The notes below the pieces were generated by a model. That model ran no database searches, was not told the DNA's origin, and saw nothing but the letters and a program-made list of their open reading frames with translations. A program made the position numbers and the translations under genes. DNA of 52,126 bases from Clostridia bacterium (GTDB lineage: Bacteria; Bacillota; Clostridia; Oscillospirales; Butyricicoccaceae): assembly GCA_017521295.1 (NCBI GenBank), contig JAFXDF010000024.1, positions 1 to 52,126 on the forward strand, read 5' to 3'. How positions within the stretch are numbered: the first letter of the stretch is position 1; every line of letters starts with the position of its first letter. This document shows, piece after piece, positions 26,192 through 34,449 of the stretch.

Positions 26192-26220
26192 AGAAAACCC
26201 CGGCTTAGCCGGGGTTCTTT
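26192..26220. terminator. Bidirectional terminator after the ACT regulator
   Basis: AACCCCGGC-tta-GCCGGGGTT (26196-26216) flanked by AAGAA and TTCTT, with T-runs on both sides, separates the convergent ACT regulator and MATE genes. Confidence 0.88.
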
Positions 26221-26225
26221 CTTAT

Positions 26226-27602
26226 TTAAAGTTGTCCGTGTTCGGCTGCTTTGCCTTTGACCTCTTTCAGCACCCTGCAAATAAGGGGGAAAGCCAGGAA
26301 GAAGGTCAGCACGTCGGCCACAGCCTGGACCGAGGCAACGCCGTTGGCGCCAAACATCCAGGCCAGGGGATAGACAATGGGGAGGAAGCAGCTGCCCTGG
26401 CGCGCGGTGGCCAGCAGCAGAGCGCCCTTGGCCTTGCCCAGGCCGGAACAGAACATATTGACCACCGCCACCCAGGCGTGGATGGGCAGGGCGATGCACT
26501 GCAGACGGATAGACAGGGCACCGATTGCCTGCATTTCGGCGTCCGCCTCGGCAAAGAGGAGGATCACCTGGTTGGCAAAGATGCCCAGGATCAGCGCCAT
26601 AACGGTGGAGATGGCCAGGGCGCATTTGGCGGAAAACCAATAGCTTTCCAGTACCCGGTCAAAGCGCTTTGCGCCCCAGTTGAAGCCGGTGACCGGCTGG
26701 AAGCCCGAGCCAAAGCCCAGGATCACGCTGAAGGGGAACATCATGATCTTGTTGGTGACGCCGATGCCGGCCAGCACCGCGTCGGAAATGGAACCGGCGA
26801 TGTTATTCAGCACGATGGCGGCGATGACGGCCAGACCGGAGCGGAACATGGAGGAAGAGCCGATCTTGACGATCTGGGAAAGGATCTCCCGGCTAGGCTG
26901 GAAGTATTTCAGCGAGATGCGCAGAACGCTGCGCTTGGTGATATAGGGGAAGAGCAGGATGGAAAAGCTCACCAGCTTGGAAATGGCGGTGGCAATGGAA
27001 GCGCCGGCCACGCCCAGGTCCAGGGTGAAGATAAAGATGGGGTCCAGCACGCAGTTGAGGATGCTGCCGAAGCCCATGCCGATCATGGACAGCACGGCGC
27101 TGCCCTCGGCGCGGAGGCACTGGTTCATGACGAAGCTGGTAGCCATAAAGGGGGCCACCAGCAGCACATAGGTGGCGTAGTCGATGGAGTACTGGAGGCA
27201 GGTGTCGGTAGCGCCCAGCAGCCGCACCATGGGGGTCATAAAGGCGCAGCCCACTACGGCCAGAATGGTGCCGAAGGCCAGAGCGATGAAAAAGGCTACA
27301 GACAGCACCTTGTTGGCTTCATCCTCCCGCTTTGCGCCCAGAAGGCGGGCGATATAGCTGTTGGCACCGATGGCCAGCATGGAGCCTGCCATCATGATGA
27401 TCTGGTCCAGCGAGGAGTTGACGCTGACGGCTGCCGTGGCATTGGTGCCCAGGGAGCTGACGAAAAAGGTGTCGGCAAGGCTGTAGATCGAGTTGATAAG
27501 GAACGCGATGATGGTGGGGATGGCCATCTTGGGGATGATGCGGGAGATGGGCTGCTCCATCATCATGCTTTTGCGTGCGTCCTGGCGGTCGGCTGCGGCC
27601 AT
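26226..27602 (-). CDS. MATE family efflux transporter
   Basis: A 458-aa membrane protein with about 12 hydrophobic helices in two halves, typical of MATE drug/organic-cation antiporters. Characteristic pieces are MAIPTIIAFLINSIYSLADTFFVSSLG at the N-terminus and GFQPVTGFNWGAKRFDRV in the middle. Energy coupling (Na+ or H+) and substrate cannot be read from sequence. ATG at 27602 with TAGGAGGCG upstream. It is transcribed alone behind a promoter with a palindromic operator. Confidence 0.92.
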   Translation of the reverse strand: MAAADRQDARKSMMMEQPISRIIPKMAIPTIIAFLINSIYSLADTFFVSSLGTNATAAVSVNSSLDQIIMMAGSMLAIGANSYIARLLGAKREDEANKVLSVAFFIALAFGTILAVVGCAFMTPMVRLLGATDTCLQYSIDYATYVLLVAPFMATSFVMNQCLRAEGSAVLSMIGMGFGSILNCVLDPIFIFTLDLGVAGASIATAISKLVSFSILLFPYITKRSVLRISLKYFQPSREILSQIVKIGSSSMFRSGLAVIAAIVLNNIAGSISDAVLAGIGVTNKIMMFPFSVILGFGSGFQPVTGFNWGAKRFDRVLESYWFSAKCALAISTVMALILGIFANQVILLFAEADAEMQAIGALSIRLQCIALPIHAWVAVVNMFCSGLGKAKGALLLATARQGSCFLPIVYPLAWMFGANGVASVQAVADVLTFFLAFPLICRVLKEVKGKAAEHGQL

Positions 27603-27631
27603 GGAAAACGCCTCCTAACAGTGTTCGTTGA

Positions 27632-27672
27632 TTAGTCCACTAACATGTTACCACATTCGCAGAAAATGTCAA
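27632..27672 (-). promoter_or_regulatory. MATE gene promoter with palindromic operator
   Basis: Leftward TTGACA (complement of 27667-27672), 16 bp, TAACAT (complement of 27645-27650). Immediately downstream, over the expected start site, is the palindrome TTAGTCCACTAA (27632-27643), a shape typical of TetR or MarR operators. No such regulator gene is in the vicinity. Confidence 0.6.
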
Positions 27673-27682
27673 TAAAGCAAAG

Positions 27683-27710
27683 AAAAAAGGAGCCGAAGCT
27701 CCTTTTTCTT
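27683..27710 (-). terminator. Terminator of the M42-DUF1343 operon
   Basis: AAAAAGGAGC-cgaa-GCTCCTTTTT (27684-27707), directly after the DUF1343 stop codon, with a U-run in the leftward direction. Confidence 0.88.
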
Positions 27711-28894
27711 TATTCATACAGCTCGTATTTCTTTTTGCGGGCAATATAGGCCTTCAGTTCCGCCTCATGCGCCGCCAGCAGGCCGTCGCAGTCCAGCTCG
27801 CCCGTGGTGTAGCGCTTGTCGCCCAACAGCTTGTCGGCATAGCGGTCAAAGATCATGCCCTGGGCGTCTGGCAGGTCGTGACCGGCAGAGCAGTCCCGCC
27901 AGACGATCTCGTCGGGGTGCACCGCCCGGACGGCGTCCAGCAGGGTCAGGGCCGAGCGGACGGGCAGGAACTCGCCTCTGTCCAGAATGTGGATCTGCAC
28001 GCCGCCGCATACCTCTCCGCTGTGCTTGGAGGCCGAGGGCCTGTAATACGTGGGGGCAAACCGCACGCCGGGGAGACCCTTTTTCTGGGCCAGCTGGGCC
28101 ACGGCCTTGCCGTCCATCCAGGGCGCACCGATGAGCTCAAAGGGCTTGGTGGTGCCCCGGCCCTCGTTGATGGTGGCCACACCCTCGAACACGCACATAC
28201 CGGCGTACAGCAGGTTGGCGGTGGCGTGAGGCAGGCTGGGGGAGGGCAGCACCCAGGGCACGTCGGTCTCGTCCATGTACAGCTTACGCTGCCAGCCCAG
28301 AAGGGGAACTACGTGCAGGTCGCAGCCGATGGCATATTCGCCGTTGACATACCGGGCAAACTCGCCGGAGGTGAGGCCGGTGCGCTGGGCCAGGCGGTAG
28401 TCGCCCACCATGGTGTGCATGTTTTCGGGGCAGACGGTGCCCTCGGCCTTTTCGCCGCCGATGGGATCCACACGGTCCAGCACCACCAGGGGCTTTTTGG
28501 CCTTGGCGCAGGCCTTCATCAGGTCGGCCAGGGTGTACAGATACTCGTAGTACCTGGCGCCGGCCTCCTTGATGTCATAGACCATCACGTCCACGTTTTC
28601 CATCATCTCGGGAGTGGGGGCGGTGAGCTTGTTGTTGAAGATGCTGTGCACCGGCAGGCCGGTGGGGCCGTCGATGTAGAAGGGCACTTTTTCGCCGTAA
28701 ACGAACTCGCCCCGGATGCCGAAGATGGTGTTGTAAAGGGCGGTGACGTGGTAGCGTTCACAGAGAATGTCCACTGCCAGGCGGCACTCCCGGTCGATGG
28801 CAGAACCGGCCGTGACCAGGCCCACCCGCTGATTCTTTAATAAGGTGTCCAGAATATCCAGGCGGTCAATGCCGCTCAAAACGTTAGCTTTCAT
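27710..28894 (-). CDS. DUF1343 protein, NamZ-like exo-beta-N-acetylmuramidase family
   Basis: A 394-aa protein of the DUF1343 family. The Bacillus subtilis member NamZ is an exo-lytic N-acetylmuramidase (GH171) that removes terminal MurNAc from peptidoglycan fragments. Family blocks seen here are GLVTAGSAIDRE, FGIRGE, LPVHSIFNN, MVYDIKEAGARYYEYLYTL, LDRVDPIGG, the conserved PSPSLPHATANLLYAGMCVFEG and NEGRGTTKPFELIGAPW. No signal peptide is present, so the protein acts in the cytoplasm, in contrast with the secreted Bacillus enzyme. It starts three bases after the M42 peptidase stop, suggesting the pair processes imported muropeptides, which is inference. Confidence 0.85.
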   Translation of the reverse strand: MKANVLSGIDRLDILDTLLKNQRVGLVTAGSAIDRECRLAVDILCERYHVTALYNTIFGIRGEFVYGEKVPFYIDGPTGLPVHSIFNNKLTAPTPEMMENVDVMVYDIKEAGARYYEYLYTLADLMKACAKAKKPLVVLDRVDPIGGEKAEGTVCPENMHTMVGDYRLAQRTGLTSGEFARYVNGEYAIGCDLHVVPLLGWQRKLYMDETDVPWVLPSPSLPHATANLLYAGMCVFEGVATINEGRGTTKPFELIGAPWMDGKAVAQLAQKKGLPGVRFAPTYYRPSASKHSGEVCGGVQIHILDRGEFLPVRSALTLLDAVRAVHPDEIVWRDCSAGHDLPDAQGMIFDRYADKLLGDKRYTTGELDCDGLLAAHEAELKAYIARKKKYELYE

Positions 28895-28897
28895 AAC

Positions 28898-29938
28898 TCA
28901 GCACTCCATCAGATAGGCCAGCAGCAGGTCGGTTGTGGCCTTGAGACCGTCGATATGGGTACGCTCCATGCCGTGACTGCAGTAGACCGCCATGCCAAAG
29001 GCAGCGGCGCGGAGGTTGTTGCCGGCTTTCAGGGCGGCATTGGCGTCGGTGCCGTAGCGGTAGAAGATGTCCACCGCGTGGTCGATGGCGTTTTCCTCGG
29101 CCAGAGCGATGAGGCGGTTGGTCAGCTCATAATCATAGGGGGTGGAGGCGTCCTTGGCGCAGATGGTGACCTTGCGCTCGTCGCCGTCATAGCCCGGGCC
29201 GATAAGGCCGATGTCGATGGCTACATATTCCGACACCTCGGCGGGCACATAGGTGCCGCCCAGGCCGATCTCCTCGCCGTAGGGGAAGGCAAACAGCGTG
29301 CGGTACTTGGGCTTGAGGCCCTGCTCCTTTATGACCTTCAGGGCGGCAAAGCTGCAGGCTACAGCGGCCTTGTCGTCGATGAACCGGGACTTGAGATAAC
29401 CGTTTTCGGTGACCTGGCAACGGGGGGCCACCGAGATGATATCGCCGTGGCGGATGCCCAGGGCGTTCACATCGGCCTTGGACTTCACCGGCTGGTCCAG
29501 AATGACCATCATGGTGTTCTCGTTGCGCTCCACCGTGCGGGCATCGTCAAAGACATGCACCGAGTGGGACTGGCAGGCCATAAGGCCGGTATAGCTGCGG
29601 CCGTCCCGGGTGTGGACGGTGACGGTCTCGCCCTCCAGGCTGGCATAGTTGACGCCGCCCAGCTGCCGTACACGGATCATACCGTCTGCTTCGATGCAGC
29701 GCACCACCAGGCCCAGGGTGTCCAGATGGGCGCCCACCAGCACAGTTTTGCTGTTGTCCTGGCCCTCCAGGGCGATATAGGCGGTCTGCTTGTGGTCAAA
29801 GGTCACCCGGAGGCCCAACTGGGCGGCCAGCTGCTCTATGACGGGATTCATCTGCACATAATAGCTCACCGGGCTGGGCACGGCTACGATTTTTTCAAAA
29901 TAATCCAAAATATCACGGGGATCATAGTTATATTTCAT
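28898..29938 (-). CDS. M42 family metallo-aminopeptidase
   Basis: A 346-aa di-metal peptidase of the M42 (glutamyl aminopeptidase/TET) family. Metal and catalytic motifs: GAHLDTLG (His), IDDKAAVACSFAAL (bridging Asp), GEEIGLGGTYV (catalytic Glu pair), AIDIG (Asp) and the C-terminal CSHGMERTHIDG (His). No signal peptide, so cytoplasmic. AAGGAG precedes the ATG. It leads a two-gene operon with the NamZ-like protein and would trim peptides from the N-terminus; a role in muropeptide stem recycling is possible but unproven. Confidence 0.9.
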   Translation of the reverse strand: MKYNYDPRDILDYFEKIVAVPSPVSYYVQMNPVIEQLAAQLGLRVTFDHKQTAYIALEGQDNSKTVLVGAHLDTLGLVVRCIEADGMIRVRQLGGVNYASLEGETVTVHTRDGRSYTGLMACQSHSVHVFDDARTVERNENTMMVILDQPVKSKADVNALGIRHGDIISVAPRCQVTENGYLKSRFIDDKAAVACSFAALKVIKEQGLKPKYRTLFAFPYGEEIGLGGTYVPAEVSEYVAIDIGLIGPGYDGDERKVTICAKDASTPYDYELTNRLIALAEENAIDHAVDIFYRYGTDANAALKAGNNLRAAAFGMAVYCSHGMERTHIDGLKATTDLLLAYLMEC

Positions 29939-29970
29939 GATTGTACTCCTTTGTCGATGGCATTTGCTTT

Positions 29971-29979
29971 ATTATAGCA
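29971..29979 (-). promoter_or_regulatory. Extended -10 promoter of the M42-DUF1343 operon
   Basis: Leftward TGCTATAAT is a perfect extended -10 about 35 bp upstream of the M42 ATG; no convincing -35 is seen, as is common for extended -10 promoters. Confidence 0.6.
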
Positions 29980-30030
29980 CGGGGCAAGGAAAAAGAACAG
30001 AGGTCGGCAAATCCGGCAACTTGCATTTTA

Positions 30031-30070
30031 TAAAAAATATCGCTGCAAACAAGTCTGTTTGCAGCGATAT
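30031..30070 (-). terminator. Terminator of the Tad pilus operon
   Basis: A perfect 15-bp stem, ATATCGCTGCAAACA with its complement (30037-30070), is followed leftward by TTTTTTA. It closes the leftward pilus operon 35 bp after the TadG-like gene. Confidence 0.9.
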
Positions 30071-30104
30071 CAATCGCATATGGGGGAACCACCGTATATG
30101 GCTG

Positions 30105-31274
30105 TTATGCGATCAGATGAACTTTTGTAGTAGGGAGATACCGGTCAACAGCGTCCCAATAGGTGACGGTGATCTTGCCGCCGGCCTTGCGAATGTTTTG
30201 CGCAACAATTTGTCCCACGAACACGGCATCGTTGCCGTTGAGAGTTACGTTGCCGTTTGGGGCAAATAAAATGCCGGTAAGGGTTGCTCCGCCGCCGTTT
30301 ACCGTGATATCTCCGTTTCTGGACATGATGTAAAGGGGCGAATCGCCGCTGCTTTCCATAGATGCGCCGTTCAGGTCAATGGAGCCCTCTGCCACCAGCG
30401 TAATTGGAAAATCCGCATAGTAGGTGGAAGAACCGTTGCCAAGAAAGGTCAGACTTCCTGTGATATGGATGCAGAGCCCTTTGGTATACAGGGTTTGTGT
30501 GCTGCCGCCCAAGGCTTCAAACTGGTCCAGCGCCATCTGCACCAGTGCGGCAAACCCACCTTCGTTTTTCTTTATCGTGATGTCGCCGTCGAGCATGACA
30601 TACCCCGGCATGCTGTTCATGGCCGTCTCAAAGGAAGAAAAGGAAGGCATATCCAGTGCAATGGAGTTTCCGTGCCAACCGTTGGCCGCCGGATTGACAT
30701 CCCGTACTGCCGTGGCAACCGATCCGGGACTCAGAACGGCGTGCTGCATGTTGATATCACTGTTGGAGTGGATGTTTCCGTTGATCTGGATATTGTTGCC
30801 GGTCACCGAAATACCGGTGCCCGATTCTTCGATGCGCTGACCGGCAAACAATGCATAGGGACAGCCACCAAAAATGGTGATGGCTTCGGCGGTAGCCGAT
30901 GCGCTGACCGTGCGGCTGCGGACACCGGTGAGCACCGAGGAAAACCCCATTTGCATTTCCCGTCGGAGGGTCACCGTCACGGTGTTCCGGACCGTTTGGA
31001 CCTCCATGGACGTGTCAGCGGTTGTCGGATCAAAGCCGTTGATTGTGGCATAAGTGTTGGCGGTACTGTAAACAGAGTGATCGCTGCCTGATGCAAGATC
31101 TCCGGCGGCTGCCAGGGCCGAGGCATCGGCAGCGTTCTGCATGCTCTGTTTACAGGCGGCCATCATGCCAAAATCCATGGCCAGAGCGGTGAAGCCAAAC
31201 AGAACCGTCAGGCTGAGTGCCACCAGAACAGGGATCGAGCCCTTTTCACTATTTCTTAATCGTCGAAATCCCAT
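30105..31274 (-). CDS. TadG-like pilus-associated protein with beta-helix-like C-terminal region
   Basis: A 389-aa protein. Residues about 8-55 form the TadE/TadG N-terminal module: SEKGSIPVLVALSLTVLFGF, one transmembrane helix, then MQNAADASALAAAGDLASG. After residue 135 (GGCPYALFAG) the chain is a repetitive series of short strands (GNNIQINGNIHSNSDINM, GDITIKK, AEGSIDLNGASM, NGDITVNGGGATLTGILFAPNGNVTLNGN) suggesting a parallel beta-helix or bactofilin-like fold. It may be a minor pilin or cell-surface anchor. The ATG at 31274 follows CGGGGGAC; it overlaps the end of the upstream coiled-coil gene by 19 bp. Last gene of the Tad operon. Confidence 0.82.
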   Translation of the reverse strand: MGFRRLRNSEKGSIPVLVALSLTVLFGFTALAMDFGMMAACKQSMQNAADASALAAAGDLASGSDHSVYSTANTYATINGFDPTTADTSMEVQTVRNTVTVTLRREMQMGFSSVLTGVRSRTVSASATAEAITIFGGCPYALFAGQRIEESGTGISVTGNNIQINGNIHSNSDINMQHAVLSPGSVATAVRDVNPAANGWHGNSIALDMPSFSSFETAMNSMPGYVMLDGDITIKKNEGGFAALVQMALDQFEALGGSTQTLYTKGLCIHITGSLTFLGNGSSTYYADFPITLVAEGSIDLNGASMESSGDSPLYIMSRNGDITVNGGGATLTGILFAPNGNVTLNGNDAVFVGQIVAQNIRKAGGKITVTYWDAVDRYLPTTKVHLIA

Positions 31275-32191
31275 AAGAACACGTCCCCCGTATCCTGGGA
31301 TCCATTGGATGTGTTGCGACTCGTGGATTGCGCTAAGGCTGCTTCCAGCTTGCACTTCAGATTTTCATTCATGGTCCGGATGTGGGTGATCTCTCGGTTG
31401 AGGGAAATATTTTGGTACATCTGCTCGGACAGCCGAAGGCTGAGGGCTTTGTTCTCGGCTTCCAGGCATTGATTCTGATCCCGGCGGTTCTCCAATTCTT
31501 CCCGACATTCGTTCAGCGCCTGGAAGAGGCGTTTTTCCTGCCGGATAACACTTTCCATCCGCTTTTCGGTGGTTTCCCGTTCCCGGGTCAGCATGGCAAG
31601 CTGAACCTGCATGGTTTCCGGCCGATCCACCAATGCTGCGGCATCGGTATCCTGTACCATAGACGGCTCTGCCGGAAGTACATCCCCGGTGTGAACCGGT
31701 GGCTGGGCCGCACGCTTGTCCAGTTCCTGCATCAGGCGTTCTGTTTCAGCCATATTGTTTTCCAATTGCGTACGAAGCTCGTCTCGCTCACATCTTATTT
31801 GCTGTGCTTCGTCCGTGCACTGCGCCAACTCTTCTCGAAGCTGATCCAACAGTGCGGCATCCGACTGAATCCGCGCAATGGCCTCGTCCATATCCTTTTC
31901 CAAACCGGCGGCTCGGTCCATCAAAGGCTTTGCATTTTCCAACGTATCTTCTGCAGCGGCGGTGCGCTCATTGGCTTCGGCTAGTTCCCGGGCCAGACGG
32001 TCTCTTTCAGCCTGAACCAACTGCAGCTCTTCCGAAAAGGCCAGCTGCATGTCATACTGCTGCCGCCGCATCATGGAAACATATTCCCGTACAGACTTAC
32101 GGCTGTAACCGCCGAGGGTGGTTTTCAAGATGGTGTCCAGATTGGTTTCTTCTGTTTTTTCGCGGAGATTTTTGACAAGGTTATCACTCAT
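31256..32191 (-). CDS. Coiled-coil protein with DivIVA-like N-terminus in the Tad operon
   Basis: A 311-aa protein, mostly predicted coiled coil (heptads from about residue 45 to 135 and 195 to 285, separated by a Pro-rich stretch around PPVHTGDVLPAEPS). Near the N-terminus, LGGYSRKSVREYVSMMRRQQ resembles the start of DivIVA/GpsB proteins (glycine-tyrosine pair followed by the first coil). DivIVA proteins mark cell poles and septa, so it could place the pilus machine. That role is inference. ATG at 32191 has GGAAGGAGTG upstream and overlaps the DUF192 stop (ATGA); an upstream ATG at 32212 lacks a ribosome site. Confidence 0.75.
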   Translation of the reverse strand: MSDNLVKNLREKTEETNLDTILKTTLGGYSRKSVREYVSMMRRQQYDMQLAFSEELQLVQAERDRLARELAEANERTAAAEDTLENAKPLMDRAAGLEKDMDEAIARIQSDAALLDQLREELAQCTDEAQQIRCERDELRTQLENNMAETERLMQELDKRAAQPPVHTGDVLPAEPSMVQDTDAAALVDRPETMQVQLAMLTRERETTEKRMESVIRQEKRLFQALNECREELENRRDQNQCLEAENKALSLRLSEQMYQNISLNREITHIRTMNENLKCKLEAALAQSTSRNTSNGSQDTGDVFLWDFDD

Positions 32192-32538
32192 AGCGCGGTA
32201 CACTCCTTCCATTGGATCTGTATTCCGGGAGCCAGGGCTCGGGCGCTGCCCGCTTCCAGTTCCAGCACATGTTTGGCGTCGGGGAAAACGCCGCCCAAGC
32301 GCCAGGGTTTTACGGTCTCGATTGCCACCACCCGCATATCATCGTTCAGATAGATCACATCAATGGGGAACCGCATAAAGCAGCAGTGGATGGCGCTGCA
32401 TTGTTTTAAAAGCAATCCTTCACCGGGTGCCAGCGCTTTGCGCAGCATCAGCCCCCGAAAACGGGTGAAGAAGCTGTCTGCGACAGCAACCTGACTTGCG
32501 ATGGGTCCGGCATCCCAAGAAGCGGTATATTTTTTCAT
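32188..32538 (-). CDS. DUF192 family protein
   Basis: A 116-aa protein of the DUF192 family: FFTRFRGLMLRKAL, GEGLLLKQCSAIHCCFMRFPIDVIYLNDDMRVVAIETVKPWR and a final ELEAGSARAL block. The family is small, widespread and functionally obscure. Here it overlaps tadC (ATGA, 32535-32538) and the coiled-coil gene (ATGA at 32188-32191), so the three are translationally coupled, tying it to the pilus machinery. No signal peptide is visible. GGAGGTATTTC precedes the ATG. Confidence 0.85.
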   Translation of the reverse strand: MKKYTASWDAGPIASQVAVADSFFTRFRGLMLRKALAPGEGLLLKQCSAIHCCFMRFPIDVIYLNDDMRVVAIETVKPWRLGGVFPDAKHVLELEAGSARALAPGIQIQWKECTAL

Positions 32539-33470
32539 TGAAATACCTCCACGATAGTAATGAGAGAAGGGCCCAACAGAACGATGATCAGCACCGGAAA
32601 GATAAAGGCGATCATGGGGAGCAGAATTTTGGTAGAGACCTTTGCCGCTTTTTCCTGGACCCGGCTTCTGTGGGCACGGCGAATGGCATCAGCCTGGGTC
32701 TGCAGGACATTACGGATGGGAATGCCCAGATCACCGGCCTGGATCAGCGCGCCGGTGACCGAGGTCAGATCCTCCACATCACACCGTTCGCCCAGCAGAG
32801 CCAGGGCATCCTTGCGGGAGCGGCCCATGGTCATTTCCCGATAGGTGACGGTAAACTCGTCGATCAGCGGACCTTCCATACTGTTGATGATATGGAGCAT
32901 TGCCCGCTCAAAACCCAGGCCTGCGGCTACGCTGACGCTGAGCAGGTCCAGCATGTCAGGAAGCTGTCGTTCCATCGCTGCCTTTCGCCGGGTAGCAACC
33001 GTGGAGCAGCCGTAGCGGAGCAGGGCATAGCCCGCAAACAAACCGGCGAGGGAATACAGAACGGTATTTGGGAGGGTTTCGTGGGTAACAAGGGCCAACG
33101 CCAGTCCCGCAAGACCGCCGCATATCATACAGATAACATGGATGACCATATATTCTTCCACCGATATGGCCCAGCCTGCCTGCATCAGGAGCTTTTTCTG
33201 CCGGTCCATGCCTGCGGGGGTCATACCTTGAATGGGGACGATCATGGAGATGATCTCCGTCAGCCGACGGAGCAAAGGCTTCAGTACCCGATCTGAAAAG
33301 GGACGGTTCATCTCTTCGTTCCGTAGCAGATCGGCACGGAAAAGGTTTTGACTCAAATCGTTCAGCCGGGATTGGATTTTATCTTTTTTCTGTGCTTTTG
33401 AGCCAAACAGCAGAACCAGGATGCAAAAGAGAAAGCTGCCTGCGCCCGCTGCGATCATTGTGCTTGCCAT
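32535..33470 (-). CDS. tadC: Tad pilus inner-membrane platform protein TadC (T2SSF domain)
   Basis: A 311-aa membrane protein with one N-terminal helix, a pair of central helices (around residues 100-145), and the type II secretion F domain: RQLPDMLDLLSVSVAAGLGFERAM and DLGIPIRNVLQTQADAIRRAHRSRVQEKAAKVSTK, ending in a hydrophobic helix. It forms the platform with TadB that couples the TadA ATPase to pilus assembly. ATG at 33470 follows AAAGGAGA. It lies 24 bp after tadB. Confidence 0.88.
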   Translation of the reverse strand: MASTMIAAGAGSFLFCILVLLFGSKAQKKDKIQSRLNDLSQNLFRADLLRNEEMNRPFSDRVLKPLLRRLTEIISMIVPIQGMTPAGMDRQKKLLMQAGWAISVEEYMVIHVICMICGGLAGLALALVTHETLPNTVLYSLAGLFAGYALLRYGCSTVATRRKAAMERQLPDMLDLLSVSVAAGLGFERAMLHIINSMEGPLIDEFTVTYREMTMGRSRKDALALLGERCDVEDLTSVTGALIQAGDLGIPIRNVLQTQADAIRRAHRSRVQEKAAKVSTKILLPMIAFIFPVLIIVLLGPSLITIVEVFQ

Positions 33471-33494
33471 AGCGCAGTCTCCTTTCGCAGAAAA

Positions 33495-34436
33495 TCAATA
33501 CTTAATGTCAACAATGCGGTTGATGAGAATAAAGCCAATGACCTCCAGAAAAACAGAAGCAATGAGCAAAAGTTTTCCGATGGGGTGGTTTACAAAATCG
33601 GTCAGATAGGTTGGATTCAGGATCATCAAAAACAAAATAACAAAAACCGGCAGCAATCCGATGATGATGCCCGACATACGGCCCTGGGCAGAAAAGACCC
33701 GAACTTCTTCCCGAAGGCGAATGCGATCTGTGATGGTCTCGGAAATGGTGTCCAGAATCTCTGAAAGGTTGGCACCCACCTGAGCAGAGGTGATTACCGC
33801 CGAGATCAGAAGGTCAAAATCCTTGCTGTTTACCCGCTGGGACATATTGTTCAAAGCCTGTTCCAGAGTAGCGCCGTAGTTGATTTCCCGGACGACCCGA
33901 CCAAACTCGGTGGAAACAGGTGGCTGCATTTCTTTGGAGATACTGTGCATTGCCTGTTGAAAGGAATAGCCGGAACGCATACAGTTGCTCATGATGGTCA
34001 ACGACTCACCCAACTGCTTGTTAAAGAGCTGCTGCTGCTTGGAGCGGGAACGCTGCACCATAATGGGAGGAATGGCAAATCCTACCACACAAATGCCCAG
34101 TACAGCTACCAGATCCATATTCAGCATGATTCCCACAAGACCGGGCCCCAAAGTCAGAAAGACCCACAGGGCCACATATTCCTGAGCGCTGATATGGATG
34201 CCGGACAGGGCAAGGCTGTCCTCAAAACGCCGGCTGACCAGTTTGGGCTTTACTTTCACTTTGCGGCGCTTCTTTTTTTCGTTGAGCACAGCGTCGTGGA
34301 TATATTCCAGCTCCACATTCTCCGCCAGCTGATTCAGCCGCTTTTTTACACGCTGCTTTGGGGTGTCGGTAAAGAGAATAAGAATGGTGCTGTACAGTAC
34401 AAATGCCGCGCTGACGGCGATGACGATGATCAGCAT
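33495..34436 (-). CDS. tadB: Tad pilus inner-membrane platform protein TadB (T2SSF domain)
   Basis: A 313-aa protein starting with a transmembrane helix (MLIIVIAVSAAFVLYSTILIL), two central helices and a T2SSF domain (QLGESLTIMSNCMRSGYSFQQAM, SKDFDLLISAVITSAQVGANLSEILDTISETI) with a C-terminal helix pair. Partner of TadC in the membrane platform. ATG at 34436 is preceded by TTGGAGG; the longer open frame overlaps cpaF and is not needed. It follows cpaF by 13 bp. Confidence 0.88.
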   Translation of the reverse strand: MLIIVIAVSAAFVLYSTILILFTDTPKQRVKKRLNQLAENVELEYIHDAVLNEKKKRRKVKVKPKLVSRRFEDSLALSGIHISAQEYVALWVFLTLGPGLVGIMLNMDLVAVLGICVVGFAIPPIMVQRSRSKQQQLFNKQLGESLTIMSNCMRSGYSFQQAMHSISKEMQPPVSTEFGRVVREINYGATLEQALNNMSQRVNSKDFDLLISAVITSAQVGANLSEILDTISETITDRIRLREEVRVFSAQGRMSGIIIGLLPVFVILFLMILNPTYLTDFVNHPIGKLLLIASVFLEVIGFILINRIVDIKY

Positions 34437-34449
34437 AGTTTGCCTCCAA

